From Phytophthora sp. 'mugwort' (lineage: Eukaryota > Oomycota > Peronosporomycetes > Peronosporales > Peronosporaceae): a DNA stretch of 64,000 nt. The notes below the pieces were generated by a model. The model saw nothing but the letters and a program-made list of their open reading frames with translations, ran no database searches and was not told the origin of the DNA. The stretch lies in the NCBI GenBank assembly GCA_033558025.1, contig JAUCEF010000014.1:1674001-1738000 (forward strand). Direction: 5' to 3'. Both the position numbers and the translations under genes were made by a program. Positions 33,120-46,000 of this stretch are shown here, in pieces. The stretch's first letter is position 1. Each line of letters opens with the position of its first letter.

Positions 33120-34715
33120 GTGTTTGAAGCCCCACCATCAAATCTACTTGTGATGACATCACACAACTACTCTGGTGACATCAGCGATGGACTGCTGCAC
33201 ACAACAGTCCTATCAGCAAAAAATAACTGGCTACGTGTCTTCACACTGGCCAAGCTATTGTCTGACAGCAATATTTGGGCTCACAACTACATTTTCGCTG
33301 AGCTGCCATGGTCTCCAACAAGCACCTTGCTGCTTTCTTCTGGCGTCACTTGGCCAAGGACTGTTCCGCTGCAACAATGCCGTAGCCAGCGCAAACAGGC
33401 CGGAGAGACTGGATACTCCAACCTCAAGACCCATCTGGACGGCAAGCATGCTCTCTACGAGTCTTCATTCGAGGGTAACACCGGCCGTCCACTACAGTCC
33501 TTCGGATTTGCATCGGAAGAAGCAAGCACTATCTGCTTTTGGATCCAGCGGAACATGCCCATCCATGAAGGCGAAGACGCTCTCACGCGCGTGATAAACA
33601 AGCTTCATCCTGTCACGGTCAAGATAGTCAAGCAGTGCATGGAAGGAATCGCGATCAAAGTCGGCCATGATCTTGAGAAGGAGCTGGGAAGACTCTTGGG
33701 CCTGATGTTTGACGGCTGTTACATATCGGCGTGCATTACGTCGCATTCTTCGCTGTTTACGAGGCAGATGCAGGGATCCGCTTGCCGTTACTGGGGCTAT
33801 CCCGTCGGGCAGATGGCTCGCAGATGCTCACGTTCAGCTGTTCAAGAACTTTCTTGATGTCTACAACAAGACAAGTCGCGGTGCGGTTTCTGGAGGGCGA
33901 CAATTGCACTACTAACCGATGCATCGCAAACAAGATGGGCATTCCTCTTGTCGAATGCGCGAGCCACCGATTCAAACCTAGCGGTGAACAAGTTCTTGAC
34001 GTCGCATGAGTCGCTTTTGGATAAAATGAATGATTTCATGGTGGTGCTGCGCCACGGAAACAATTTTGCCGAGCTCAAGAAGCACACGGAGTTGCTGCCG
34101 GTCAAGCGCTACGTCACTGGCGGGCCTTCTACATTTACGATGGCGCAGCGATTCATACGGATCCGCCCTGAGATCAAGAACGTGGACGCGGCGGAGGAGC
34201 TGATGTCCACTGGAGCGAAGTACCCGGGAACCCCTCGCCCTTTTCGAGCACCGGAAGAAGTTTGAATCATCTTTGCGTTTAAACGTGATAACACCGACAT
34301 GGAACAGGCGCGACGCTATTTGTTGAGTATCCAGTCATGGCCGAACATTTGAAGTCCACAGCAAAAGTTATATACCCCGCGTTTGAAGCAGGTGTCGTGA
34401 AGGGGTCTGCGGTTCGGTTCTATCTTCGACCGAAAAAGCTGCGCTATGAGGTTGACCAACCTACCGGAAAGAAACGCAAGCAAAAGGAAGAAGACTACGC
34501 GTCGCTGCTCCTTCGAAGCGGAGGCAAGAAGAGGAAAACGCCATCCAATGCGACGCAGCTCATACCTCCTGTCAAGATGATACGCCAACGTCCAACATCG
34601 TCGAGCGCCCGTTTTCCCAGTTGAAGCTTGTATTGCCACCGCAGCGTCGATCGATGTACGCAGCCAACTTCGGACAGCTGGCGTTCCTTCGAGTTAACTG
34701 GACAATGTGAGATGT
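33120..34715 (+). pseudogene. hAT-family transposase remnant 2
   Basis: A BED-like finger remnant (CRSQRKQAGETGYSNLKTHL then DGKH, about 33380-33450) opens the coding trace. RNase H-fold pieces follow: LGLMFDG (about 33698) and, in another frame, YVAFFAVYEADAGIRLPLLG (33734-33800). Then come VRFLEGDNCTTNRCIANKMG, VECASHRFKPS and VNKFLTSHESLLDKMNDF (33880-34050). The C-terminal dimerisation part is near 34590-34712, with NIVERPFSQLKLVLPP, close to the NIVERLFS signature of oomycete hAT proteins. At least four frame changes and one truncation leave it inactive. The family is clearly hAT; it is different enough from the copy at 6.6 kb to be another lineage. Confidence 0.78.
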
Positions 34716-37181
34716 TAGTAATGTAGCTGCTGTTAGTGCAGAGGGAAGCGAGTAAGCCGGCTTAGCGGTAAACTCATATCATACCAGGATACTCATTTCG
34801 ATACTCATCGTCGTATATTGGACTTTATTTCTCCTAACTACATGTTACTTTAGATTATTGAAAGCAACAAAGTCGATCGTAATTGTATGGAGGCGTTATT
34901 TGGCTGAACATTGCATGCTCTTTTGAGTTCAGCGCTCAAATATTGAGGGAGTAGAAGCCGTTTGCAGCAAGGCCTTCAGTCACGCGCGACCCAATTCCTG
35001 TCAAATGGAATTGGAAACAGATTTGTTTCCACAATAATCGTCATGGTAAGTATAAAAAGCCACATTGTTGTTGTGTGATCTCTCCGGTAATGATAGATCG
35101 CCATAATAATCACCACATAATACACTATTTAAGGCGTAGTGGCAGCTCTTAGTTTGCATATTGGTAAAATTATAGACTATGTTTACTTATCTCGCTAATT
35201 TTGATCAGCGATGGTATTTTTGCTATTTCTAGAAATGCTGCGCAAGACGAAGTGAAGCGCCAGAAAAAAGCAAAAACAAAACATTGTTACAGCGGAACCA
35301 AGACCTGCGACTCTGGTGAAGCATGAAGACGAAGCCCGCACGCTACCATGGTGCTGCCCCACGCTGCAGATTTCGGGGGACGAAATGGACCCAGAAGATG
35401 CGAGCTCGGACTTCGAGGATGAACTGGATTTATATTGCAGATACACTATATGCAAGGAAAACAAACGAAGCTAGAGAAGACTTCTATCTTGTATTCGTAG
35501 ATTGGAATTTTTATTGCGGCAAGGAGGAGCTTCCGGTTCAATACATAACTGACGTTTCGGACCTCTGTCGGGCTTTACTGGATGAGCAACCGCTTTGTGA
35601 CAGCACTGTTGAAAAACATCGTCGCGATTTGTTTCATGCGCATACTACTGTGCTCAGTATACAAGTCTTCTGCACAACATATTTGTCGTGTTGAGTTCTG
35701 GAATAGCACTTCTCGATCGTGGCTTTGTTTCCTATGGACTCAATTGTGCATGATTTATCGTCATTGTTCACGACATCACACTTAAAAATAAACTTAGCTT
35801 CCTTCTTCAGACACCTCGCGTGCTTGCATGAACGACCCTTTGGCGCAATGAATATACATAGGTGCCGGAATTATAAAGAGTGTCTAATACAACCACAGTA
35901 TTTTCGATGGGAGGGGTGAATGCGAAAATCGGAGGCAAGCGTATCCGTAGCAAACCCGCACTGGGTGCCCTCGAAGCAGAGCCTAGCTCGGCGCTAGGCC
36001 AGCGCCGAGTTTGGACCCCCAGACCCCTGCATTAGAAAACTAGCTCCGATGAAGGGCAACGGGTCGGTGAACTCGTCGCCGGGCCTGCCTACGCAAATAC
36101 CGCGCGGCCCTGCTTCCCGAGCACCCGGTGTTGGTTTGTTCGGCTACGCTGCTCGCACCCACTCACTACCGTCCACTATTAAAAACATACCGGTTACGTG
36201 AATTTCACGTTTTCACCTGTGCGATTCCACTTACCTCTTTGGATCCGCGTGCTTTTCACCGATGCTGGAGCTGTTTTTGCGATGTGGGCATCCAAAATAG
36301 AAGGTGGGTTTAGATATTTTCTCAGGGTACGGGTAAGGAGACCCCAATACAGAAGTACCAAAAATATAAGTCTAAACCGAAAGTGTGGCGTGGCGAGTCG
36401 GTACGCATATATTCTTGAGAGTGGTTGCTGCACTCAACTGGAAAAGGAGGGTGTAAACGTCACATAAACGAGCATCGGAGGAGAACGGTTGCGAGCGCGC
36501 GTAGCCACAGCAAACCCGCGAGGGGTCCCCGCGAAGCAGAGCCGCGCGGTATTTCCGGAGGCGCGCCCAGCACCGAACATCTCAGCTAACCGTGGATTGC
36601 GCTCACTCGATCGTATAATCCCCATTACGCGAGCGAAGCGAACCGCCGCGTAGCCATCCTTGCAGTAGCGTATAACCACCTTACAATATAAGTCAGCAAG
36701 AGAAGACTATAAATACGTACATGCCCCTATAGCACAGGGCCTTCATTCATAGACCTCTTCCAGAAACCAGTACCTCGTCGATCGCTCAGAGCCGCCCCTT
36801 CTACCGCCTACCTTTCAGGGAGCCTTTCTGGCGTCAGAAGCTCGATCATAAGGCTAAGAATTATGGTTCCAGTCCAAGACCTCGATCGCTTGCCGCCGGA
36901 ACAATCCATCTACCGACGTCAAATCGGCAACGGCGCCAGGGCCGCCGCCAGGTGGCCATGCTAACGTTCTTCATGCACACCCGGTGTTCCGCCACCAACC
37001 CTGCTCACTCGCGGCCCGATATCTACTCTAACCAATAACATGGCTTCTCCTCCCTCAAAGTCCACCACGATTGTGGCGGCTTGAAAGAACCGATCATACT
37101 CTCTGACCGAGACCTATTAGTGTCGGACATTGAACGCGCCACTTTTCGTTTATCTTCATTTATGTAAGGCATGAGGAAAAT
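34716..37181. other. Gene-poor stretch with GC-rich repeat modules
   Basis: No recognised gene. An open piece at 35323-35694 includes DFYLVFVDWNFYCGKEELP but fits no family I know. From 35925 to 36600 a GC-rich module of about 85 bp occurs three times, once inverted, and one copy contains a perfect hairpin (CTCGGCGCT / AGCGCCGAG near 35984-36006). Bases 36700-36770 resemble an LTR promoter (CTATAAATAC) and could be a solo-LTR remnant; that is a guess. Confidence 0.4.
36083..36570. repeat. Inverted pair of a GC-rich module
   Basis: Bases about 36083-36165 match the reverse complement of about 36488-36570, sharing AAATACCGCGCGGC, CTGCTTC, GGCTACGC and GCTCGCA with small gaps. A third, direct copy of the right arm lies near 35935-36020 (GTAGCAAACCCGC, CTCGAAGCAGAGCC). 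This may be a foldback or MITE-like element. Confidence 0.6.
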
Positions 37182-37971
37182 TCATATATCACACAAGACA
37201 TAAAAGATGTCAATCCTACATACTTGGAGTTTAAATGCGATGTGGGCGTGATATTTTGAAGCGCACGTTGCTTCAATATAGCCTCCTAACTTTGCATCTC
37301 GGCTCTCTTTTCGTTTACCACGCCCACACCTGATTGCACCAGGTTGAGCACACCAGTCTCGTCGCAGTTCCATATACGTTCTGGCGGCACTCCACGTAGA
37401 ATATACTTTAATGGTTCAGTATACTGTCGAACCACGTCTTCTGTTGAATTGTTAGCGCGCTAGCCATTTATAATTTGCGGCTTTCGAAATGAAATCTTGG
37501 CTTTATGTCTATTAACAAAGCGCTGCATCCACTTATCGTTAGGAACGTCAGGAGGCACACCACCTTCTGGCTTATTCGCCAACGCGCACTGCAGGACGTA
37601 TAAGGTAGCTCAGGTTTCTCAATACAACCCCCCATCAGTGCCCTAGCTGACACACCTCCAAAATGCCTTGCTCATGACCCCGAGTCAGATACTTTGGGCC
37701 TCTTTCCTTCGTTGCGTGCACTGCAACCGTGCCGTGATGTCGCCTTCTTAGTGCCTCACTGTCTACGTTGTAAGACTTCGCTGACTTCTGTATCGACCTC
37801 CCACGCAACACTGCCCCCAACGCCTCCTCCCATGGTGGGACGTTTTCGCCGATAATAAAATAGCCATAGCTTCTCCGTTTCGCGCGCAAAACTGAATCTG
37901 AAACCGGGGACGGGTTCAACAGAATTCCCTCTATCGGATGTATAAAGCTTAAGGATAAATCCGGATAGCAA
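37182..37971 (-). pseudogene. pogo/Tigger-like (DDE_1) transposase remnant 2
   Basis: On the minus strand a psq-type helix-turn-helix (37919-37635, VLRGRSIQKSAKSYNVDSEA then LRRRHHG) is followed by a CENP-B-like piece (37653-37468, RHKARFHFESRKL). A short DDE_1 core start (37385-37280) in a shifted frame has WNCDETGV. The rest of the core is missing, so the copy is 3'-truncated as well as frameshifted. Confidence 0.65.
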
Positions 37972-38609
37972 TACTACCTAAACATCGCGCGAAAAAGTAA
38001 TTGGTATACCGTCGCTCATCGTTGTCCTTGCACTGATCGCCTCGCCCCGTTGTTAGTCCCAGCGGTAGCAACACATGTTTGGTAATGTACTGTCCGGACT
38101 TCGCCTTCCCAGCGCAATACCACCAAGACCTCGTTCGATCGTTGCTGTACCGTCTCTCCGCCCACGGTTGATTAATATCATTTTGTCACTCTGCGTAGGG
38201 TGATACCGACCGCTTGGCACACGCCGCTTGACTCCAGCGCAAGTGTGAGAGCGCATGGTGTACCATTTCGAAACCCAGTACATTTTAAGCGGAGACCAGC
38301 GAGAAGCGAGCGACCACTAGCGTCCTGACTGACACCAGTACATAAGCTCAGCCTGCACCTATTATCCGTGCGCGCATAGTTCCGGACCACGAACAGTTCC
38401 AGACCACCCTTTCAATACAAACGCCTATGTATAGTCGCCATTACTGATTCAAACGCACAGAGCATTTTGGCGCAAATTTTGGCGGGGGAGCATACAAAGG
38501 ATAGCTCATAACGAGACAAATCGATTGCCACCGGTCGCGTTTTGGTTTCGAACAGTGCTCGCCTCACAACTAAAAAATATATATATTTCGGGCTCCGAGC
38601 GAAAGGGTG
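37972..38609. other. Non-coding stretch
   Basis: No coding family, RNA gene or clear repeat recognised. Short minus-strand frames (38053-38283 and 38178-38390) overlap each other and show no motifs. Confidence 0.4.
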
Positions 38610-40170
38610 CGAATAGAAGCCAACGGGCAACAACGCCTTGAGGAAGCTGTCGCTGCGGTAAACGCAAAGCAGCTATATATCGAATCGCTGATACAATGTA
38701 TGATGTGAAACGTGAGAAATGATTCGCAGGGTGTCTGGTGAAGTAGAGCTCGTTGCGCGCAATGGCCCAAATCTGACGCTAACATGAGCTGAAATCCATG
38801 GCATTTTGGCTGCTGTTATTGATCGGACGGCCAAATGCGCAGTACTTTACCATGCATGATTTTGCACTCTTCATCAGGAAAGTTGTGGAGGAGACCACAT
38901 CGTCGTGGAATACATGATACATTTCCGTCACGTCGCTACATCCAGCTTTTTGTCAAGAGCTACTCTGAGTTTTTTAGTCGGCGATCTGCACAAACGCTCG
39001 AAGAATGCAGAGTTGCAGCGTCAACTGAGACTACTGTGGCGTCTTACTTTGCTAACTTGAAACGTACTCTGGACTCAATTGGGCCAATCTTTACGGACTG
39101 TATCTGGAATCTGGATGAAACGGGTATGTGCGACCAAGGCTCAACAAATAAACCTGTAGTGCTGGCCGGAAAGGGAATGAAAGCAAATGGGTTGCATGCT
39201 GATGATCGTACAAACATATCGGCACTTGTGTGCGTCAATGCGGATGTATCTGCCGTTTCCCACGTTTTTCATCATTCCTGGTGAAAGTGTTACGCCACAG
39301 TTTACGATTGGAGTAGCTAACGACGCTAACTTCGCGTCTAGCAAGTGTCCTTCCTAACAGCGCCTCTATTTATCCAGTATCTTAAGTGGTTCGTGAACTG
39401 CATTCCTCCAAACGCCTGGTATTGGTCGTAATGGATGGTTACAAGACCCATTTTTCCTTGCAGATACTGACGTTTGCAAGCGCAACGGAGTGCACCTGTA
39501 TGCTCTTCCAGCTCACACTTCTCACTTTTTGGAACCTCTGGACGTGTCGGTGTTCAATCACTTTAAGAAGGATTTGGACATCGAGATTAATAAATTCAAG
39601 AAGATGCATGGTGTTGTTCTGACTCAGAACATGGTGGAGATAGCTACTGCGGCGCCCCCAAGAACTCCGACGAGGGCGCCCATCGTCGATGGTTTGGAGA
39701 AGACCGGTATCTACCATCTTTCCGAGGCAATGATGACACAGCGTATTATCAGAGCCATGTACGTAATCGTGAGACGAACGAGCAATCTTCGCCTTCTTAC
39801 GCGCTCTATTAGCAGCCATTTCCTTATAGTTGATACTGAGGACTCGGACTTTGTCTGGTTCAGACCTTGCCTTTTCAGCTTCCGCTCGGTCTTCTTTTGT
39901 ACTAAAAGTCTAGGCTCAATTTGGAGAATGGTCTTGAGGGTCAATTTGCCTCCGTCGCTTTGTTCTGATGGCCTCAGATGTCATCATTGCTGAAGTAGCA
40001 GAGAAGCATGAGGTAAGAATTCGTAAAAAGCGTGAAAAAGTAGAACGAGAAACCAAACGAGTTGCAGACCGAGTTCGCCGTGCCCAGGAGAAGGAAGCTG
40101 CAGCAAACGCAGTCGAAGCAACCCGATCACACCGGGAGATGGCAAAGAAGACCAATGCGATGGAGAACTG
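38610..40170 (+). pseudogene. pogo/Tigger-like (DDE_1) transposase remnant 3
   Basis: Plus-strand pieces begin with a helix-turn-helix region (38620-38760, RLEEAVAAVNAKQL). A long central piece (38835-39284) ends in the catalytic start IWNLDETGMCDQGS. Next, in another frame, are VLVVMDGYKTHFSLQ (39418-39462) and YALPAHTSHFLEPLDVSVF (39499-39555), the second-Asp region and the conserved HTSH...LDV motif. A Lys/Arg/Glu-rich C-terminal coil (40005-40170) follows. Two or more frameshifts prevent function. It differs from remnant 1, which suggests a separate insertion of the same superfamily. Confidence 0.78.
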
Positions 40171-40192
40171 AAGCGGACAGAAGATCGGAGAC

Positions 40193-42063
40193 TCAGAGAG
40201 GAGACGATGACACTGCAAAGGTATCGGCAAGCAAGAGAAGCAACCAACTCGAACCATACGACAGCATGTGCCAGCGAAAGGGAATCTTAACGCTGGGGCT
40301 CAACAGGAGGGGAAAATTATGATAAAGGAAATCATCCTCGCGACAACCTAGCAGACTATTAGTGCATGGGTTTGCCTCAAAGAACGAATTACCGCTGTTA
40401 CATATAGTGAATCTGTAGGTGGTCCTACGAGGCAGCTTATCAATTGCAGCTTTCAACTGCTTCCGTTGTAGCTCACGCCGCTGTCGCTTTTTCCCTCGAA
40501 GAATGAGTGCCTCACCGTCCAAGCATCCATCACTTTCACCCGACCAATCATCTACCTCATCAGGCCCACCTCTCTCGGCCAGCAATGGTTCTTCAGCCTT
40601 CAAATCTTCCGCAGCCACACCCTTCGTCTCAACGTATCAGTCATCCGAGCATCGTCTTCATCCATATTCAAATCCAACACTTCGGAACAAAAACCACGAG
40701 TAATCCGACCAACGTGATCCGCCGTCACGGCTACAACATCATCACGTCCTTCAGCTTCAGCTAACTCGATAGTAACTGCCCTATGAAGCATAGCGTACAT
40801 GTCAACCATACAACGTCAACAAGTTGTGGACATGTTATATATATCCATCATGAAACAATACATACCTGGATGCAGGCAGGCCGCGGGGCTGCATTACCGA
40901 CTGTTCTCCGGGTGCTTCACAATCTATTATTGACACACTGGCACAATCACACATATAATATCACAGAACACGACGTATATACACCATGGAAAGTGTACCC
41001 ACCTGCTCACATCACGTGCGGCTTCTACCGTTTCTATCGAATACACGCTTTCGTCGTCACCATCCTATCCCCATCAGCGTCTGTAACATGAGGACTCGTT
41101 TTCTTCTTCGCCTTCTTCGAAGAAGACGCATTCGGAGACGCTTTTTTCTTCCCGGACGCCTTTTGCTCCTGCAGCCCTCCCTACGGCGTCGACCTTCTTC
41201 CGTTAAAGCTGTGCAATTGTCGCTTCGCGAGTACTAGCACCACGCCGTTTCTTCGTCTGTCATACTCGCTCACTCGCCTTGGCAGCTGAGCGCTTGGTGG
41301 CGGCTGCCTTCGCGCGATCAGCAGTCCTCGCCTCCTTGGCCTGTTTCTCCTCCCTCACCTCGGCAACCACCTGCCGTTTCGTCACCTTCTTCTGCTTGCC
41401 GGTGCCTTCTCGCCTCCGTGTGTCGTCGACTTAGTGGGGCGCTTTCCTTTCACCCCAACCTTTTTGCCCTCCGTTGTTCTGGCTGCCTCCTCCTCCGGGC
41501 GGTCCTTCTTCCGCTTCTTTGCAGCAGCAATGCACGATGCCGCCTTGCCGGTCGGCGGTCGTAGAGGAGGTGCGGACGTCTTCCTAACAGGCATCGCTGT
41601 CACCGCCCATTCCGTGCCTGCCGCGTCCACAACCGTCACCGCGCCCGTCGCCCTCTCCGTGCCCGCCGCCCTCTCCGTGTTCGCCTCCAACCCCGCGTCC
41701 GCAGCCGGCTCCGCTCTCGGCTGCTCTTCACCCAAGTCAGCGTCCTTTTCTCTTAGCCCACCCAAGTACGCACGGTCTCTGCAATAATGCGCTGTCGGTT
41801 TGCTACGGATCGACCCTTTAGCCGGGCAACAAAAGTTCTCGTGGTCGCGGCGAGTCTCGCGTCGTGCCGCCATCCCCCTCGTTCTTGGTTGTTTCTAGAA
41901 TGCGAGAGGTGGCAACTTCGCAGCTACGAATCCACGTGTCTTGTCGCAAAAAAAACAGCAATCGCTCCCAACGTGTTTTTGTATAATTCAAGAAGCTTTT
42001 CTGCGATTTTTCAGCCGAGCCCCGTGCATTCCAACGTCTATAACATGTTCCAAAATGGGACAT
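40193..42063 (-). pseudogene. Unrecognised Lys/Ala-rich coding remnant
   Basis: Read on the minus strand from 42063, open pieces include KSQKSFLNYTKTRWERLLFF (about 42020-41960), a Lys/Ala/Thr-rich block (41873-41382) and further Lys/Ala-rich text to about 41090. After a non-coding gap come acidic pieces (40809-40600 and 40618-40400, DDWSGESDGCLDGEALILRG). Composition and order resemble the basic, poorly conserved N-terminal part of some transposon or nuclear proteins, but no catalytic motif is visible. Frames shift, so I call it a remnant. It may be one gene or two. Confidence 0.3.
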
Positions 42064-42089
42064 ATGTGCACTTTTTCCTCACATGTAGT

Positions 42090-43010
42090 CAAATGCGTGC
42101 GGGGACAGTTAAACGTTCCAAGAGCGGTTACGTCAGTGTATGTTTCCGTCGACGACACGGCCATCGCAGGCAAGGCGGGCAGCGAGATCCATGAAGTGAA
42201 GAAGGCGTCAAGAACGCTATCAAAACGAAGGAGCTGGACCGGAGAAGTTCATCGTTGGGTGGGGATCAACCACGACATTGCAGCAGGATGGCCCATGATC
42301 ACACCAGCACGGTACATTGACGATGTGCCAGAACGGTTTAGGCAGCAGAACGCTAAACAGATTGGCAACCGTTGACCAAGCCGCGGTACACTGGCCTGGG
42401 ACGGTCGAGGAGCGGGTTTAGATGCATTCGCGGCCGTACCGTATCCTCATCGGTGCTTTGCTCAACGCCCGACATGCACCGGACCGGACATTGCATTAGA
42501 CGTGTGCCGTAGCTGTCGAGATTTCTCGAAAACCGAGGTATGCTACACTGGCGAGCTGTTATACGCTACTTGAAACGACCCGGAACATAAGAAGATGAAT
42601 CGGACAACGTCGCGTAGACGGACGGTGAATAGGGTACCAATCGCGATGGTGTTCCATCTCCTGTGTCGTGTCTGTGACCGGGAACGCCCCGGGAGTGTTC
42701 AAGACCACGTTTCAGCGATTGGCTCTACAGAAGCCGAGTACATGGTTTTTCGGGCCTATGTGTCCAAGACATGCTATGGACTCAGCCGATGCTAGCGGAT
42801 AACGGGAACGGAGCAACCGAAATGGGAAGCCAACCAGGGCGCAATAACGCTAGAGCAGAACACTGACTACGACGCATTGGAGAAGGGTGCGGATATTTGC
42901 CACCTCTTCATAAGAGATTAATGTCAAACGTGGAACGGTCGCGGTCGGCTACATCAATAACGATAATCACTTAGCCGACGTACCGACCAAGGCACTCGGT
43001 CCATGAATCT
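42090..43010 (+). pseudogene. Ty1/copia remnant (RT end and RNase H), heavily decayed
   Basis: Plus-strand pieces align in order with the copia element at 61.6-64 kb. The catalytic region reads VSVYVSVDDTAIAGKAGSE (about 42132), where the family has VCLYVDDMIIAAKTNKE. PARYIDDVPERFRQQNAK follows (42304-42357). Then come an RNase H start (about 42670-42750, with STEAEYM) and the end VGYINNDNHLADVPTKALG (about 42948-43002), against VDYVGTEGQLADMLTKAVG. Frameshifts and stops are frequent. It is an old copy of the same clade, in opposite orientation. Confidence 0.7.
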
Positions 43011-46000
43011 TATGTTCTTGCGCGAGGTGGGCGGGATCAAATACAAGCTAGCCACGAATGGGGGAAGGGTGCGGTTCAGAATCGGTGCCGAATGGCGTGG
43101 CCCCATCGACTGTGCGACCATAGGTGGCGGCAAGAGAGAAGGCAAAAACGGAAAACACCAAAGACTAGCTTTAGCTAATTCTATTCCGCTCACTTCAGCA
43201 TTGCCTCCTACAGATCAAGCACTACTTGAATACACTGTTTCGCAGAATCGTCGCGCGGGTTTGCTGTGATTTAAGCGTCTCGCTCCATCGACGCCCGGAT
43301 ACAACCTGCTACTTCGTCCCTCCCCATTGGTGCTATTGACAGGAATTTCGGTTCTAGCACCCTGTCGCTCGGTGCGCATATAATGGCCTCAAAGCCAATG
43401 TGTATTTCGAGGCAACAGCCGTTCCAACTTCCCGGTGATAATAAATGTACTCCGTTCGACTCATGATTGATAAATGTTCGGCCTGCCTAGTGTGAAGCTA
43501 GCAACTGGTTGTTGTCATAGTCTTTGCAGCGTTATGCTTGTGATTATAGACCTATAATAACGCGGTCCACGGTGCAGCAGGTAATGGGCCGTTGAAATGC
43601 ATAAGTTTAGCCAGATTAGGTCTTCAAGCGTTTCTTCTGTTTTCTTCGACGTTTATTGTAAATCGGGAACTTTCATACGCCAAATTGTTTAGTGAATGCA
43701 CCACAGTCATGCGACGGAACACAACCAACACTTCGGCAAATACCTTAGTAATCACGTACTGTACCGGTACAGTAATCGTACGTACACACCAGATTTTCGA
43801 TGTCATGTCTATATATAGTATTAACCAACAGCTATCGATGTGCATTAGGCGTACCAAACATGTTATCAAAACCATCGTCTTACCTAAAAGACTACCTCAA
43901 GGCTCGCTGCACCCGCTGATGGCACGACCCTACCCGCCATGATTCGCAAGTTTCGTCTGTAAAATCTTTTCTGCGCGGATGCGAGCCCAGGACCTCACAC
44001 TATTTTCCTAGTAGAAGTGCATTCCTAGTTTGCGGATAAAAATCCAGGATCTCACTCTGTCTTCCTATTAGGATCACGGGTGCAACCAAACGGAAGCTAC
44101 CACATTATCACTCGGTAAAGTTATCACGGACTGGAGTATGCCGGAATATCGTAAGATTGAGGGACCAAGGTTCGTTCACTCGTGATGGCCGCCCTCGTTA
44201 GATTGCTTTGATCTCGTTTTTAAGGAATAACAACAATCTCACACTACCGTCAACCGCGACCGCTAAATCCACCCACACGAGACTATGAAGCGCGCAGCGA
44301 CTGCAAATATGCCCTCACGGGGAAGAGAGTACGTCGTCTTACCAAGTTCAGCTTTCAGATTCGGCCCATACGGCTTCTCAGCTCTCTCAACTGCCGTATC
44401 AGCTTTTGGGACAAGATGCTCTGTCACTAGCTGCGCTGACGAAGAAAGCTCGTCCGCTACTACACGCGGTACCAGTGTGTTCTATATCCAACATGTTAGA
44501 ATAGCAAGACTTCGTCTCGGCTGCTTACAGACATTCCTCGGTTGTCAGGGTCCCAAAGTCATTGCTCAATCGTTCAACAAGATGCAGCTGACCCCAAAGT
44601 ACCCTGGACTCGTGTTCCTCTGTATAGAACTACACTGCATAGACTTTTAACCGTGTATAAATGTTTAGTCAAACTCGGTGTATCCACGTATTGTCGCCGG
44701 TCACTAACTCGTCTTCGTTCTCAACCCCGACATCAACTGTCCGGAACTCACCGACCGTCCATCCGTCCAATCTACCACAACTGTACATCTCAAGCGTACA
44801 CGAAAGCGGTGCTACAATTGGACATTCAGCTAAATCTCCAAGATAATCAGGCGTGCGTCTCGGATGTCTTACCTCTCAATCCGAGCCGCATAGCCGAATT
44901 GAGAACTTAATGCCACTTGCCTGTTATAGCAAAAACGCCGCCGCACACCCCACATCGACCTGCCCAAGTTAAAGTACCACAACAGTACCAGTGTGCCTGG
45001 TTCAGGAATCTCTCTCTTTTCTTTCTCTTGCATTGCTCACTGAGCGCCAAAATCGGAAATGAGAAGGGAACAGAGCTACTATTTAAGGCCACAGCGTTCC
45101 GTAGCGTATATTCAACGTTGCAATATAAATATTAACAACTTAATAGTTTTTTGTTGAGATTTGGAGCACAGTAAGCTTCGACCTTTCAATGGTTACATCG
45201 TTCATCGTCGTGATGGTCTTGCCCTGGTCAGATGGTGCTGTCAGCTGGCTCCAGCTGCCGCTTGATTTGTCTAGCCTACCCTAACCCGAAAATATGCAAA
45301 ATGGGTTCCTTGCGCAACTGTGCTATGGCGCAGAGCAACGGAGATCTCTGCTCGCGTGGAGCACTGCGTTGTGGAATACAATACCGAGGGCTAGTTTACC
45401 TCTTAGTGCCTGCTGGTGCTCCAGAATTGCTTCGTTTGGGTATGGTTACGACCACACGGGGCTTCGGATACTCGTCTCCTGCGCACTTACGACGGCTACA
45501 CGTGTATCCGTGGCGTCCTCTTCGATGCTGCTCGGCTCCTTCAACGGGCTAATGCCGGTTGTTCAAATTGTGTTCACTACAAGCCGCTGCTCCAAGCCGA
45601 TAGCGATCTACCCTCGTCTTCTCTTCTCTTAGCGCCAGAATAAGGACTACGAACTCACTTCTTCGTCTCCGTTACGCGACGACTTTTCTGGCTTGCGGTC
45701 GAGCGACTGTTCGTTGTACCTCGTGTTCATTCTATCAAAGATCGCGTCTGCCGCGTCGTCATAGCTACCCTGACCATAGTATGCTCGCTGCCATCCGTCC
45801 CGTTGCGGCCCTTCCTGAGCGCGCGATCTTCTAGCTCTAAAGAGATGTGCTCTTCTCTCGAGTGATAATGATGTCACATCAGAAAAGGACACTATGTCCG
45901 GTGAAGCTGTAGTGTAGAGAGAAGCATAAAGTACAGCATTTAATTTGCTGAAGTTGCGATTTGATAAGTATATGCTATACCGGCGGTTTACATTATGTCA

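Noticed and set aside
34716..35700. RXLR or Crinkler effector gene
   Set aside because: No signal peptide, RXLR, EER or LFLAK-type motif found in any open frame of this or the other gene-poor stretches.
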